Source of the DNA: Bacillota bacterium
GTDB lineage: Bacteria > Bacillota_I > Bacilli_A > RFN20 > CAG-288
Direction: 5' to 3'
Length of the DNA: 64,000 nt
NCBI GenBank assembly: GCA_023398335.1
Contig: JAEWSJ010000009.1
Span: forward strand, 1 to 64,000
The translations under genes and the position numbers were made by a program. Positions 48,388 to 57,441 of the stretch are shown here, piece by piece; positions within the stretch are counted from its first letter, which is position 1, and the number at the start of each line of letters is the position of its first letter. The notes under the pieces were generated by a model. That model had not been told where the DNA came from, made no database searches, and saw only the letters and a list, made by a program, of their open reading frames with translations.

Positions 48388-49599
48388 ATGGATGAGCCAA
48401 TAGGTTGCTTAGAAATTACATCAAGTGGTGTTAAATTTTTAGTTGGATACATGTTTAATAATAATGTGTATGTCCTTCATGCTTTAGAATCAACTAGAGC
48501 TAAATCAGTTAAAGGGTTAATTGAAGATAGAGATGAGATGGTTATTGCCATTAAAGAACTAATTTCATCTGCTTCTTCCACTTTAAAATTACAAATTAAG
48601 AAAGTTGTTTTTTGTGTTCCTTCCGTTGGATTACAAATATATCAAGAACAAGGAGAAACTAATACAACTGAATCGAATGTTTCTTTGTTCGATGCTAATA
48701 ATTGCGTGACAATAATTAAGAAAAAAATAGATAAAATTAAAGACGATAATTCATGTGTGATTGATGTCGTTCCATTTGGCTACATATTAAGCGATGAAAA
48801 AACATATAATAGACTCCCATTAAATAAAGTATCAAATCAATTATTGATGCAAGCTGATGTTGAGGTGATGGATAGTATTTGGATAGAAACGATGAAATCG
48901 ATTATCAAGGAAGCTGGATTGGAAGTCTTAAAAATTGTTAATGGAGCAAATGCTTCTCTTCAATATATAAAGAAATATAATAATACCTTTAATGAGTATA
49001 TATTTATTGATGTTGGCTCAAGAACAACGACAATTGCAGCTTCGTATGCTGGTCGCTTAATTTCATCCGACGTATTATATTATGGAAGTGACAATATCAC
49101 AGATCATATTGCTGAAAAATATCATATTAATTTTAATAAAGCTAATGAATATAAGGAAGTTTATGGATTATCGAAGAATCCGGCTTTTATATTTAAAACT
49201 GAAAATGATTTTACTTTAAACGAGCTTAGTGACACTATCAAAGAGTCGTTAGCAAATATAACATCATTTATTGATAAATTTGTTTCAACCGTTAATCAAA
49301 GCACTAAAAATTTGTTTATATTATCTGGTGGTGGATCTAATTTATTAGGGTTTGATTCATATTTAAATAGCAAATATTTGAATAAGATATTAATATTTAC
49401 TCCAACTAATTATGGTGCAAGAAGTAATTCGTATGAAAATTTGATTTCGTCATTAAGTTATTTTAATGATTATGAGGTTAAAAGCAGCGTTTATCGACCA
49501 AATGATTTAACTTTAACTAGAGTTGGAGGGTTATCTAATCCAATTATTGAAAAAGATGAAATCGATGATGCTGATAATCAAGATGATGAAATATTATAA
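48388..49599 (+). CDS. ftsA: Cell-division protein FtsA, without visible membrane helix
   Basis: A 403-residue actin-like FtsA. The 1A/2A core has EITSSGVKFLVGY, the phosphate-binding FIDVGSRTTTIAASY and the adenosine motif LFILSGGGSNLLGF; the 1C domain lies between about 85 and 165. It should link FtsZ to the membrane, yet the C-terminus ends in an acidic run (DEIDDADNQDDEIL) and I see no amphipathic membrane-targeting helix, normally the last 15 or so residues. AAAGGA site. It lies 8 bp before ftsZ. Confidence 0.9.
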   Translation: MDEPIGCLEITSSGVKFLVGYMFNNNVYVLHALESTRAKSVKGLIEDRDEMVIAIKELISSASSTLKLQIKKVVFCVPSVGLQIYQEQGETNTTESNVSLFDANNCVTIIKKKIDKIKDDNSCVIDVVPFGYILSDEKTYNRLPLNKVSNQLLMQADVEVMDSIWIETMKSIIKEAGLEVLKIVNGANASLQYIKKYNNTFNEYIFIDVGSRTTTIAASYAGRLISSDVLYYGSDNITDHIAEKYHINFNKANEYKEVYGLSKNPAFIFKTENDFTLNELSDTIKESLANITSFIDKFVSTVNQSTKNLFILSGGGSNLLGFDSYLNSKYLNKILIFTPTNYGARSNSYENLISSLSYFNDYEVKSSVYRPNDLTLTRVGGLSNPIIEKDEIDDADNQDDEIL

Positions 49600-49610
49600 A
49601 GGAGAACATG

Positions 49611-50891
49611 ATGAGTATAAATTTGGATGCGTTTGAGAGTTTTGTTAAAATTCTCGTAATTGGTGTTGGTGGCGGTGGCTCTAATGCTGTAAACGAAATG
49701 ATAGATGATGATTTAAAAAGCATTGATTTTTGGGTGTTCAATACTGATGCTCAAGCATTAGCTACTTCAAAATCTCCTAATCGTTTAGTAATTGGTGAAA
49801 CAGTTACAAAAGGTCTTGGCGCTGGTGGTGTTCCTGATATAGGTAAACAAGCCGCTATGGATTCAATTGATAAAATCAAAGAAATAATTAAAGATTACGA
49901 TATGGTTTTTATCGCTTGTGGTGAAGGTGGTGGCACAGGAACTGGTGCGGCCCCTGTAATTGCTAAAGCGTGTAAAGAAAATGGTGCTTTAACAGTTGCT
50001 ATTGTCACACGTCCTTTTACTTTCGAAGGAAATACAAGACTTAAGCGTGCTTCTGCTGGTATAGCAGAATTAAAGAATAATGTTGACTCTATTATTATTG
50101 TTTCCAATGATAAACTTATGTTTATGAATGGTAAAAGAGCGATTAAAGATGCCTTTAATGAATCAGATAGAGTATTAGCTCAATCGGTAAAAACTATTAC
50201 AGATTTAATATTGTTGCCTGGTTTAATTAATCTTGATTTTGCTGATGTTCGTAATACTTTAAAAGAAAAAGGTCTAGCTTTGATTGGATTTGGAATGGGT
50301 AGTGGTGAAAATAAAGCTGAAGAAGCTGCTACAGCTGCAATCTCAAGTCCATTATTAGAAGCAAGCATCAAAGGTGCAAGAAGTGCTATTGTAAATATTA
50401 CTGGTGGCGATGGTGTCACTTTAGACGAAGCTCAAAATGCAGTTAAATATATTAGTGAAGTTGCTGGTGGTGATGTAAATATAATTTTCGGAGTACAAAC
50501 TAACCCGGAATTTAACGACACAATGTTGGTTTCTGTTATTGCAACTGATTTTGCTAACGAAATTGATTTATCTTCAGCAAGTATTATTACTTCTCGTGCA
50601 CATGATAATAATGAAAATTATGTAACACAAAGAGCAGTTGAACAAAGTGCGCCTGTCGATGATAATAAAGAACAAAATGATTCTAAAGATTTTTCTGAAG
50701 AGGATAATATTCTTCCAAATTTCTTTGCAAATATAAACTCAAATACTGTTTCAAGTGATGATACTTCAAGTAATGATTCCAATAATTCTCAGGAAAAAGA
50801 TGAAGAACAAAGTGGCAATTGCTCTGATGGTAATATTTCAGAAGTAGAAGAAAACAATAATACAGAAGGTGATAATAATGGAAATATTTGA
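49611..50891 (+). CDS. ftsZ: Cell-division GTPase FtsZ, with extra acidic tail
   Basis: A 426-residue tubulin-like GTPase (427 if the ATG at 49608 is used; 49611 is better spaced from AAAGGAG). IGVGGGGSNAVNEM, the GTP-binding GEGGGTGTGAAP loop and the NxDFADV T7 loop (INLDFADVRN) are intact. A motif resembling the FtsA-binding C-terminal peptide (DNILPNFFAN) occurs at about 365-374 but is followed by about 50 residues rich in Asn, Ser, Asp and Glu. The 3' end overlaps pheS by 14 bp. Confidence 0.95.
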   Translation: MSINLDAFESFVKILVIGVGGGGSNAVNEMIDDDLKSIDFWVFNTDAQALATSKSPNRLVIGETVTKGLGAGGVPDIGKQAAMDSIDKIKEIIKDYDMVFIACGEGGGTGTGAAPVIAKACKENGALTVAIVTRPFTFEGNTRLKRASAGIAELKNNVDSIIIVSNDKLMFMNGKRAIKDAFNESDRVLAQSVKTITDLILLPGLINLDFADVRNTLKEKGLALIGFGMGSGENKAEEAATAAISSPLLEASIKGARSAIVNITGGDGVTLDEAQNAVKYISEVAGGDVNIIFGVQTNPEFNDTMLVSVIATDFANEIDLSSASIITSRAHDNNENYVTQRAVEQSAPVDDNKEQNDSKDFSEEDNILPNFFANINSNTVSSDDTSSNDSNNSQEKDEEQSGNCSDGNISEVEENNNTEGDNNGNI

Positions 50892-51906
50892 TGAAATATT
50901 AAATGAATGTAAAAAATTAATTAACGATGCTAAATCTAAAAATGAATTAATTGAGATTAAAGCTAAAATATTTGGTAAAAATAGCAAACTTACTCAAGTA
51001 ATGGGAAAATTAAAAGATTTACCAAAGGAAGAGAAGGCGAATTTTGGTAAAGAACTAAATATTACTAAAAACGCTCTTTCTGAACTATTCACTTTAAAGG
51101 AAAAAGATGTCGAACAAAAGGAAATCGAACGTAAAATTGCAGAAGAAAAAATTGACATTACTCTTCCAGGTCGTTCTATTCAAAATGGTTCAACACATCC
51201 GTTTCAATTGATTGTTGATGAATTATCCGATTATTTTTTAGGAATGGGCTATACCATTGCTGAAGGAGATGAAGTCGAAACTGATATGTTTAATTTTGAA
51301 TTATTAAACATACCACATGATCATCCTGCACGTGATATGCAAGATTCGTTCTTTATTGATGATAAAAAATTATTACGTTCACATACATCTTCGGTTCAAT
51401 CTCACGTTATGCAAAATGCTAAAGGTCAGGGGCCTATTAAAGTTATCTGTCCAGGAAAAGTATATAGACGTGATGATGATGCAACTCATTCACATCAATT
51501 TGGTCAAATTGAAGGATTAGTTATTTCTAAAGATGCAAGTTTAGGTGACTTAATGGAAACTTTGACCTTAATTATTAAGAAAATTTTTGGCGAAAAAAGA
51601 GAAGTGCGTTTTAGACCATCTTACTTTCCATTTACAGAACCAAGTGTTGAAGTAGATGTTTCTTGCTTCGAGTGTGGTGGTAAGGGGTGTGACTTATGTA
51701 AACATACTGGTTGGATTGAAGTGTTAGGCGCTGGTATGGTTCATCCTAATGTTTTGCGTTTAAACGGATTTGATGATACTCAATATCAAGGATTTGCTTT
51801 TGGAGTTGGTATTGAAAGATTAGCTATGTTGAAATACGGTATTGATGATATTAGAAAGTTCTATCAAAATGATTCAACTTTCTTAGCTCAATTCAGAAAG
51901 GAGTAA
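50878..51906 (+). CDS. pheS: Phenylalanyl-tRNA synthetase alpha subunit
   Basis: A 342-residue class II subunit. The N-terminal coiled coil (about 1-90) binds tRNA; the catalytic domain has the typical GRxxxxGSTHPFQ, FxxPHDHPARDMQDSF and VRFRPSYFPFTEPSVEVD motifs and ends FGVGIERLAMLKYGIDDIR. A zinc-type CFECGGKGCDLC knuckle lies at about 262-273. The start at 50878 follows AAGGTG; an in-frame GTG at 50869 is less likely. Forms an alpha2-beta2 enzyme with PheT. Confidence 0.96.
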   Translation: MEIFDEILNECKKLINDAKSKNELIEIKAKIFGKNSKLTQVMGKLKDLPKEEKANFGKELNITKNALSELFTLKEKDVEQKEIERKIAEEKIDITLPGRSIQNGSTHPFQLIVDELSDYFLGMGYTIAEGDEVETDMFNFELLNIPHDHPARDMQDSFFIDDKKLLRSHTSSVQSHVMQNAKGQGPIKVICPGKVYRRDDDATHSHQFGQIEGLVISKDASLGDLMETLTLIIKKIFGEKREVRFRPSYFPFTEPSVEVDVSCFECGGKGCDLCKHTGWIEVLGAGMVHPNVLRLNGFDDTQYQGFAFGVGIERLAMLKYGIDDIRKFYQNDSTFLAQFRKE

Positions 51907-51909
51907 TTT

Positions 51910-54264
51910 ATGTTAGCAAGTTATAATTTATTAAATGAATTCATTGATTTAAGTGACATAACTCCTGAAGAACTATGTGATAAATTAACATTCTCAGGTT
52001 TTGAAGTAGAAGGTAGTAAAAAAATGGCCTATGCTGACAAACTATGCGTTGGCCATGTTATTTCATGTCTACCACATCCTGATTCTGATCATTTACATGT
52101 TTTAAAAGTCGATTGTGGACAAGAAGGGGTACTTAATATAGTTTGTGGAGCTCCAAATGTATGTTTGGATGCCTATGTTATTGTTGCTCTTGTAGGATGT
52201 AACTTAAAAGCTATTGATGTAACAATTAAAGCTGGTGTAATACGTGGTGAAGAATCAAATGGTATGTGTTGTTCTTTACTGGAACTCGGAGTAGATAAAT
52301 CTGTTTTAACAGAAGAAGATACCAAAGGTATTCATCTTTTACCTTCAACGTGCCGTCCAGGTGATAAAAATGTTTTAAAACTTTTAAACCTTGATGATAC
52401 TGTAATTGATATTAATGTTTTAGCAAATAGACCCGATTGTTTATCAATTCTTGGTCTCGCTCGTGAGTTATCAGCTTTGCTCAATAGGCCATTAAAGGCT
52501 ATGCCTAGATTTGATTTTAATTCAGCCAAAACTCAATATGAAGTTTGTTCTGAAACTGATTCATGTGATTTATTCACTTTAATCGAATTAGATAATGTAA
52601 AAAATGGTAAGTCTCCTCGTAAACTTGTTGCTTATCTAAATGCTATGGGAATTAGATCGGTAGATTTAATTGTTGATATTGGTAATTTTTCAATGCTTGT
52701 TACGGGGCAACCTCTACATATGTATGATTTAGATAAAGTTGATGGAAATAAACTTATTGTTACATCATCAATTAATAGTATGGTAAAAGCTCTTGATGAT
52801 AAAGAATATCAAATTATTGATGGAGATGTTGTTATTAAAGATTTGGTAAAACCATGCTGTATTGGTGGTGTTATGGGATTAAAAGATGTTGAAATTGATT
52901 CTTCTACTACTCATATTGGAATTGAAGCAGCTCATTTTTATCACGCTGCAATTAGACATACTTCTAAACGATTAGGCTTATCTTCCGATTCGTCTTCATT
53001 ATTTATTAAAGGAACAAATCCTTATATTGTTGATGAAGGTTTGGAAATAACCATGTCCATTATTATGAAGATGATCGAAGGAGTAAAATACTGCGGAAAA
53101 ACTTCATTTAATAATGTAAAACCACTAAAAGATAAATTTGCTTTTTCTGTTGATAATTTAAATCATAGACTTGGATCAGCTTTTATGAAGAAAGAAGTTA
53201 CTTCTTTACTTAATAGAATCGGATTAAAATTTGATGACAATTATATCTACACTTCAAAATATCGCTTAGATTTAGTTGAACAATGTGATATTGATGAAGA
53301 AGTATTTAGATTTAATGACCCGTCTCGTTGCATAAAAACTATAGCTCATTTACCACAAACTGTTGGTGAAAGAAATGATAGTCAATTAAAAGTGAAACGT
53401 ATAAAGGATAGATTAGTATCTTTGGGTTTCAATCAAATCATATCTTATACACTAATAAATAAAAAAGAAGATCGTTTTTTAAGAGTTTTTGATAATGAAA
53501 ATGGATATGTAATTAAGAATCCTATGACTAATGATCATGAAGTTATTAGAACAGATTTGTTAGCGTCTTTGGTTAAAGTAATTAAGTACAATTTAGATCG
53601 AAAGAATGATAATTTGAGAATGTTCGAAATATCATCTGTTGAAAGACCTCAAGGAAATAAAACATATTTATCTATTGGCTTAGTTGGAGAAAGTTTGAAT
53701 CGTGGAATGCTAGAAACTAAAAAATACGATTTCTTTGACATGAAGGGAATAGTAACTGAAATTCTTTCAATGTTGAATTTAGATGAAAAAAGATATTCTT
53801 TGGTTAGATCAACCAACTCTTCCTTCCATCCTGGTAGAGCTGCTGATGTGGTTATAGGCAAAAACGTAGTTGCTACATTTGGTGAAATTAACCCATCTTT
53901 AAAAATGGATTATGTCTTGGCAGAGTTAGATTTATCATTTTTGATGAGTCAACGCTCTTCAAAACTTAAGTGTTCTTCATTATCTTCTATTCAACCTATA
54001 CGTAAGGATCTTGCCTTTAATTTATTGGATATCAGTATTACGAGTGACTCTATTATTAAAGAAATAAGAAAAGCTGGTGGTCAATATGTTAAAGGAGTTG
54101 ATGTCTTTGATGAATTCATTAAAGATGGAAAGAGGAGTTTAGCTTTCTCAATTATTTTGCAAAAAGATGATAAATCATTTACTGATGCAGAAATCAGTAG
54201 TTTATTAAACACTATTATTCTTAATGTTACACATAAATTGAAAGTGGAGTTAAAAAGCGCATGA
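51910..54264 (+). CDS. pheT: Phenylalanyl-tRNA synthetase beta subunit
   Basis: A 784-residue beta subunit. Domains in order: EMAP-like tRNA-binding domain (about 40-150), B3/B4 editing region, B5, the inactive class II core, and the C-terminal FDX anticodon-binding fold (SSIQPIRKDLAFNL onward). Length is standard. It starts 3 bp after pheS and its stop overlaps the thyX start (ATGA). Confidence 0.95.
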   Translation: MLASYNLLNEFIDLSDITPEELCDKLTFSGFEVEGSKKMAYADKLCVGHVISCLPHPDSDHLHVLKVDCGQEGVLNIVCGAPNVCLDAYVIVALVGCNLKAIDVTIKAGVIRGEESNGMCCSLLELGVDKSVLTEEDTKGIHLLPSTCRPGDKNVLKLLNLDDTVIDINVLANRPDCLSILGLARELSALLNRPLKAMPRFDFNSAKTQYEVCSETDSCDLFTLIELDNVKNGKSPRKLVAYLNAMGIRSVDLIVDIGNFSMLVTGQPLHMYDLDKVDGNKLIVTSSINSMVKALDDKEYQIIDGDVVIKDLVKPCCIGGVMGLKDVEIDSSTTHIGIEAAHFYHAAIRHTSKRLGLSSDSSSLFIKGTNPYIVDEGLEITMSIIMKMIEGVKYCGKTSFNNVKPLKDKFAFSVDNLNHRLGSAFMKKEVTSLLNRIGLKFDDNYIYTSKYRLDLVEQCDIDEEVFRFNDPSRCIKTIAHLPQTVGERNDSQLKVKRIKDRLVSLGFNQIISYTLINKKEDRFLRVFDNENGYVIKNPMTNDHEVIRTDLLASLVKVIKYNLDRKNDNLRMFEISSVERPQGNKTYLSIGLVGESLNRGMLETKKYDFFDMKGIVTEILSMLNLDEKRYSLVRSTNSSFHPGRAADVVIGKNVVATFGEINPSLKMDYVLAELDLSFLMSQRSSKLKCSSLSSIQPIRKDLAFNLLDISITSDSIIKEIRKAGGQYVKGVDVFDEFIKDGKRSLAFSIILQKDDKSFTDAEISSLLNTIILNVTHKLKVELKSA

Positions 54265-55130
54265 AATATATAAAGCCAAGTTTTGAAGAGATTTTACTCG
54301 ATAATCCATACGATTTTATTGCTTTAGTTGGACATAATTGTTATCAAGTTGATCGCTCTAATGATAATGAAGCATTTGTTAAACGACTTATAAATAATAG
54401 ACATTTAGCAATGGTGGAACATTATAATTTTAATGCTGAAATATCACACGAATTATTTAATGACTTAATTTTAGAGAATAACAAATTTATCAAATTAGTT
54501 TGTGATAAAGATAAATTTTATGTTTCTTTTACTTTACGTGTATTACTTGAAACATTTGACACAAATAATGTTTCACCTATCTGTAAATTAATTAGTCTAC
54601 TTCCAAGTGATATTATTGCTTTGTTTGATGGATATTCAAAGATAGATATAGATGGAAAGTTAATGACTGAAGATGAAGTAAACATCTTATCTACTAAATT
54701 TTATGATGTATTAAAACACGTTACGATTAAGATGATTACAGATCGTGGTGTTACTCATGAAATTGTGCGTCATCGTTTATGTTCATTTGCGCAAGAGTCA
54801 ACTCGATATTGCAATTATGCAAAAGAAAAATTCGGCAATGAATTAACATTCATTGAACCAATTGATTATTGTGATAATAAATCATTTTATGATCAAACAT
54901 TTTCTTTCTTAGAAAAAGAATATCTCGCTATGATTGATAAGGGCGTGACTCCTGAACTAGCAAGAAGCATTTTACCAAATAAACTTAAAGCTAGTATTAT
55001 TATTACTGCAAATATAGCTGAATGGAAAAGCATATTTGAATTACGTACTTCTCCACGGAGTCATCCAGATATGAGAGAAATTATGATTCCAATAAAAGAT
55101 TATTTTGTAAATAAAGGATATTTAAGATAA
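54261..55130 (+). CDS. thyX: Flavin-dependent thymidylate synthase ThyX
   Basis: A 289-residue ThyX, somewhat long for the family (usually about 220-260). The signature RHRLCSFAQESTRY fits RHRxxSxxxxSxRY, with the FAD- and dUMP-binding residues in place. It converts dUMP to dTMP using methylenetetrahydrofolate and NADPH without needing dihydrofolate reductase. Late motif ELRTSPRSHPDMREIM is also typical. No thyA is seen in the window. Coupled to pheT by overlap. Confidence 0.94.
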   Translation: MKYIKPSFEEILLDNPYDFIALVGHNCYQVDRSNDNEAFVKRLINNRHLAMVEHYNFNAEISHELFNDLILENNKFIKLVCDKDKFYVSFTLRVLLETFDTNNVSPICKLISLLPSDIIALFDGYSKIDIDGKLMTEDEVNILSTKFYDVLKHVTIKMITDRGVTHEIVRHRLCSFAQESTRYCNYAKEKFGNELTFIEPIDYCDNKSFYDQTFSFLEKEYLAMIDKGVTPELARSILPNKLKASIIITANIAEWKSIFELRTSPRSHPDMREIMIPIKDYFVNKGYLR

Positions 55131-55621
55131 TGTTTGAACTTACTTTACAAGATCTAAGAAAATCCATTAATGGTACCTTATCTTATAAAATTGATTTGTC
55201 ACCAGAAAATCTTTCTGCTACTCCAAACGTTAAAAGTGTATCGACAATAGATGTCAAAATTGATTCTTTTGAATCGGATTTTGGTTATTCGGTGGATATA
55301 TCAATTAGTGGTGTGGCAAAAATAATTGATGATTACTCATTTGAAGAAGATGATTATCATTTTAACACCAATGAAACAATCGAATTATCTACAGAAGAAG
55401 ATTCTGATATTGAATTCAATAATGGAAAATTTGACTTCTTACCAATTGTATTGGCTTTATATTTTGATTCTATTCCACTTTGTTATCATAAGGATAGTAA
55501 AATGGATAACAAGAACTCATCAGTTTATGAATTGATTGACGAAGATGAGTATAATAGAAGAAAAAAAGAAAGAAATATTGAAGAAAATAATCCTTTCGCA
55601 AAACTTAAAGATCTAAAATAA
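55130..55621 (+). CDS. YceD/DUF177 family protein
   Basis: A 163-residue DUF177 protein (YceD/YlbN), acidic, with the family core KIDSFESDFGYSVDISISGVAKIIDDYSF in pieces and the late EEDSDIEFNNGKFDFLPIVL. In plants and E. coli the family supports 23S rRNA accumulation. In most bacteria it lies directly before rpmF (L32); here rpmF is missing and a terminator follows. Shares its first base with the thyX stop codon. Confidence 0.78.
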   Translation: MFELTLQDLRKSINGTLSYKIDLSPENLSATPNVKSVSTIDVKIDSFESDFGYSVDISISGVAKIIDDYSFEEDDYHFNTNETIELSTEEDSDIEFNNGKFDFLPIVLALYFDSIPLCYHKDSKMDNKNSSVYELIDEDEYNRRKKERNIEENNPFAKLKDLK

Positions 55622-55640
55622 CAAGTAATACTTGATAATA

Positions 55641-55675
55641 AAATAAAGCAACATAATTAGTTGCTTTATTTTTTT
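55641..55675 (+). terminator. Intrinsic terminator after the ftsA-to-yceD unit
   Basis: Perfect 12-bp stem AAATAAAGCAAC/GTTGCTTTATTT with 7-base loop, followed by a T tract. Confidence 0.92.
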
Positions 55676-55694
55676 ATGAAAAAACATAAAAAAC

Positions 55695-55723
55695 TTGAAA
55701 CTTATGTATAATAATGGTATATT
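55695..55723 (+). promoter_or_regulatory. Promoter of mraZ
   Basis: TTGAAA (55695-55700), 17-bp spacer, TATATT (55718-55723) preceded by TGG. A TATAAT at 55707-55712 is an alternative -10. Confidence 0.6.
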
Positions 55724-55750
55724 GTGGTTAAGAGTGGAGGAAAGTGGAAT
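55711..55750 (+). promoter_or_regulatory. MraZ-binding repeats upstream of mraZ
   Basis: GTGG occurs at 55724, 55734 and 55744, exactly 10 bp apart, with a fourth related ATGG in the same register at 55714. The units read aGAGTGGAGG- and AAAGTGGAAT-like, close to the AAAGTGK-type repeat described for mycoplasma MraZ. They cover the -10 region, the ribosome site (GGAGG) and the start codon, so binding would repress mraZ itself. Confidence 0.7.
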
Positions 55751-56186
55751 GTTTGTTGGTCAATCTCAGCATACTTTAGACGATAAACTTCGTATAGTAT
55801 TACCAGCAAAAATGCGTAATCAACTTTCGACTACTGTATATTTATCATTTGATTTAGACCACTGTATTGCCATATACGCGGAGAATGATTATCAAGTAAA
55901 AGCAACTGAGATGTCAAAGCTTGACGACTTTAACCCAGAAGCAAGAGCAGTTAAAAGAGTTTTCTTTTCAAACTCATTTGAAACAACAGTTGATAAACAA
56001 GGCCGTATATCAATACCTAAGTTTTTATTAACGAAAGCATCAATTAACAAAGATGTTGTAATTGTTGGATCATACGACCGCATACAAATTTTTTCCAGAG
56101 AAGCTTTTGAAACTGAATTAAAAGAAGATGAGACAAATTATGAAAGTCTTGCCAGTAAGGTAAATAGTTTAAAGTATGGAAAGTAA
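55749..56186 (+). CDS. mraZ: Transcription regulator MraZ
   Basis: A 145-residue MraZ with two AbrB-like halves, each carrying a D-x-x-x-R signature: TLDDKLRIVLP near the N-terminus and TVDKQGRISIP at about 85-95. MraZ forms ring-shaped oligomers that bind direct repeats before the division cluster and repress it. The start at 55749 has GGAGG 8 bp upstream; a longer frame from 55695 would run through the promoter and operator. Overlaps rsmH by 11 bp. Confidence 0.95.
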   Translation: MFVGQSQHTLDDKLRIVLPAKMRNQLSTTVYLSFDLDHCIAIYAENDYQVKATEMSKLDDFNPEARAVKRVFFSNSFETTVDKQGRISIPKFLLTKASINKDVVIVGSYDRIQIFSREAFETELKEDETNYESLASKVNSLKYGK

Positions 56187-57117
56187 TTACCACAATCCTG
56201 TACTATTGAATGAAGTTCTAGCAGGACTAGATATTAAAGAGAATTCAATATGCGTCGATATGACATTAGGAAGAGGAGGTCACTCTTCTGAAATGCTAAA
56301 AATATGTAAAAAAGGTCATTTATACGCTGTTGATAAAGATTTAACCGCACTTGATTATTCAAAAAACAGATTATCAGCCATTGGAAATAACTTCAGTTTA
56401 TTTCAAGGTGACTACTCATCCTTCCCAGATGTACTAAAAGAGAACGGTGTTGTTAGAGCAGATGCAATTCTTTATGACATTGGTGTTTCCTCACCACAGT
56501 TTGATAATCCAGAACGTGGGTTCTCATATAGATTTGATGCTCCTCTAGATATGAGAATGAATATGGAGCAAAAAAAAGATGCTTACTTTGTCGTAAATAC
56601 CTATACATTTGAAGAGTTAAGAAGAATTATCTCAGAGTATGGGGAAGACAAAAATGCTAGTAGGATAGCTAAATCAATTGTTGAAAGAAGAGTAAAAAGA
56701 CCTATTAGTTCAACGTTTGATTTAGTTGATGTAATCAAATCCTGTTTACCAAGTTTTGTACTAAATAAACAAGGACATCCTGCAAAGCAAACCTTCCAAG
56801 CTATAAGATACGAAGTTAACAACGAGAAAGAAGAGTTGGTCAACGGTCTTAGAAAAGGCATTGAGATGCTAAGCGTGAATGGAAGACTTGCTATTATAAC
56901 CTTTAACTCAGCCGAAGATAAAGCAGTTAAAGATATGTTTAAGGAATATACATCTATTCCTTCTCAAAACAGGCACTTACCTCCTGTCTTAGGCCAAAAC
57001 AAACCTAAGTATATACTTGTAAATAGGAAACCAATTTCTCCATCAGATGAAGAAATTGAAGATAATCCACGTTGCAAGCCAAGTAAGTTAAGAATTATAG
57101 AAAGGATCAGTGAGTAA
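56176..57117 (+). CDS. rsmH: 16S rRNA (cytosine-1402-N4)-methyltransferase RsmH
   Basis: A 313-residue RsmH (MraW). NYHNPVLLNEVLAGL at the start, SAM motif VDMTLGRGGHSSEML, DAILYDIGVSSPQFD, PLDMRM and late NGRLAIITFNSAEDKAVK are standard. It methylates C1402 in the ribosomal P site; C1402 is present here, although the neighbouring base 1400 is U in the 16S gene of this window. Coupled with mraZ by overlap and followed 2 bp later by a small membrane protein gene. Confidence 0.96.
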   Translation: MESNYHNPVLLNEVLAGLDIKENSICVDMTLGRGGHSSEMLKICKKGHLYAVDKDLTALDYSKNRLSAIGNNFSLFQGDYSSFPDVLKENGVVRADAILYDIGVSSPQFDNPERGFSYRFDAPLDMRMNMEQKKDAYFVVNTYTFEELRRIISEYGEDKNASRIAKSIVERRVKRPISSTFDLVDVIKSCLPSFVLNKQGHPAKQTFQAIRYEVNNEKEELVNGLRKGIEMLSVNGRLAIITFNSAEDKAVKDMFKEYTSIPSQNRHLPPVLGQNKPKYILVNRKPISPSDEEIEDNPRCKPSKLRIIERISE

Positions 57118-57119
57118 TT

Positions 57120-57341
57120 ATGAAACAAATGAAAGAAAAATTAGTAAAAAATCATTACAAGGGCTTTGATAGAAAAGTTAAAGTTTTAAGTATTTCATCT
57201 GCAATTGTTATGTGCGCTGCAATCTGTACATTCTTGCCATTGTCAGTAAGTTTGGAAAGAAGTGTAGAACAAGCAAAAACACAAGAAGTCCAAAATGATT
57301 TCAATAAAAATAACGAACAAATTATTATTCCAAAAGAATAA
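57120..57341 (+). CDS. Small single-TM protein in the ftsL position
   Basis: A 73-residue protein with basic N-terminal part (about 1-22), one hydrophobic segment (about 24-46) and a short hydrophilic tail. Location directly after rsmH and the topology suggest an FtsL remnant or analogue, but the tail (about 27 residues) is too short for the usual FtsL coiled coil and no clear leucine zipper is seen. A terminator follows, so the cluster ends here without ftsI, mraY or mur genes. Confidence 0.6.
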   Translation: MKQMKEKLVKNHYKGFDRKVKVLSISSAIVMCAAICTFLPLSVSLERSVEQAKTQEVQNDFNKNNEQIIIPKE

Positions 57342-57365
57342 GTAATAGAATTTCCTTCATACAAA

Positions 57366-57394
57366 AAACAACTGATTAATTCAGTTGTTTTTTT
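57366..57394 (+). terminator. Intrinsic terminator ending the mraZ unit
   Basis: Perfect 10-bp stem AAACAACTGA/TCAGTTGTTT with 5-base loop, followed by a T tract. Confidence 0.9.
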
Positions 57395-57401
57395 AATAAA
57401 G

Positions 57402-57431
57402 AAAAAGATGGAGCTAGTTTCTAGCTCCATC
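57402..57431 (-). terminator. Intrinsic terminator of thrS
   Basis: On the minus strand, stem GATGGAGCTAG/CTAGCTCCATC with 3-base loop, followed by TTTTT. Confidence 0.9.
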
Positions 57432-57441
57432 AATAAATATA

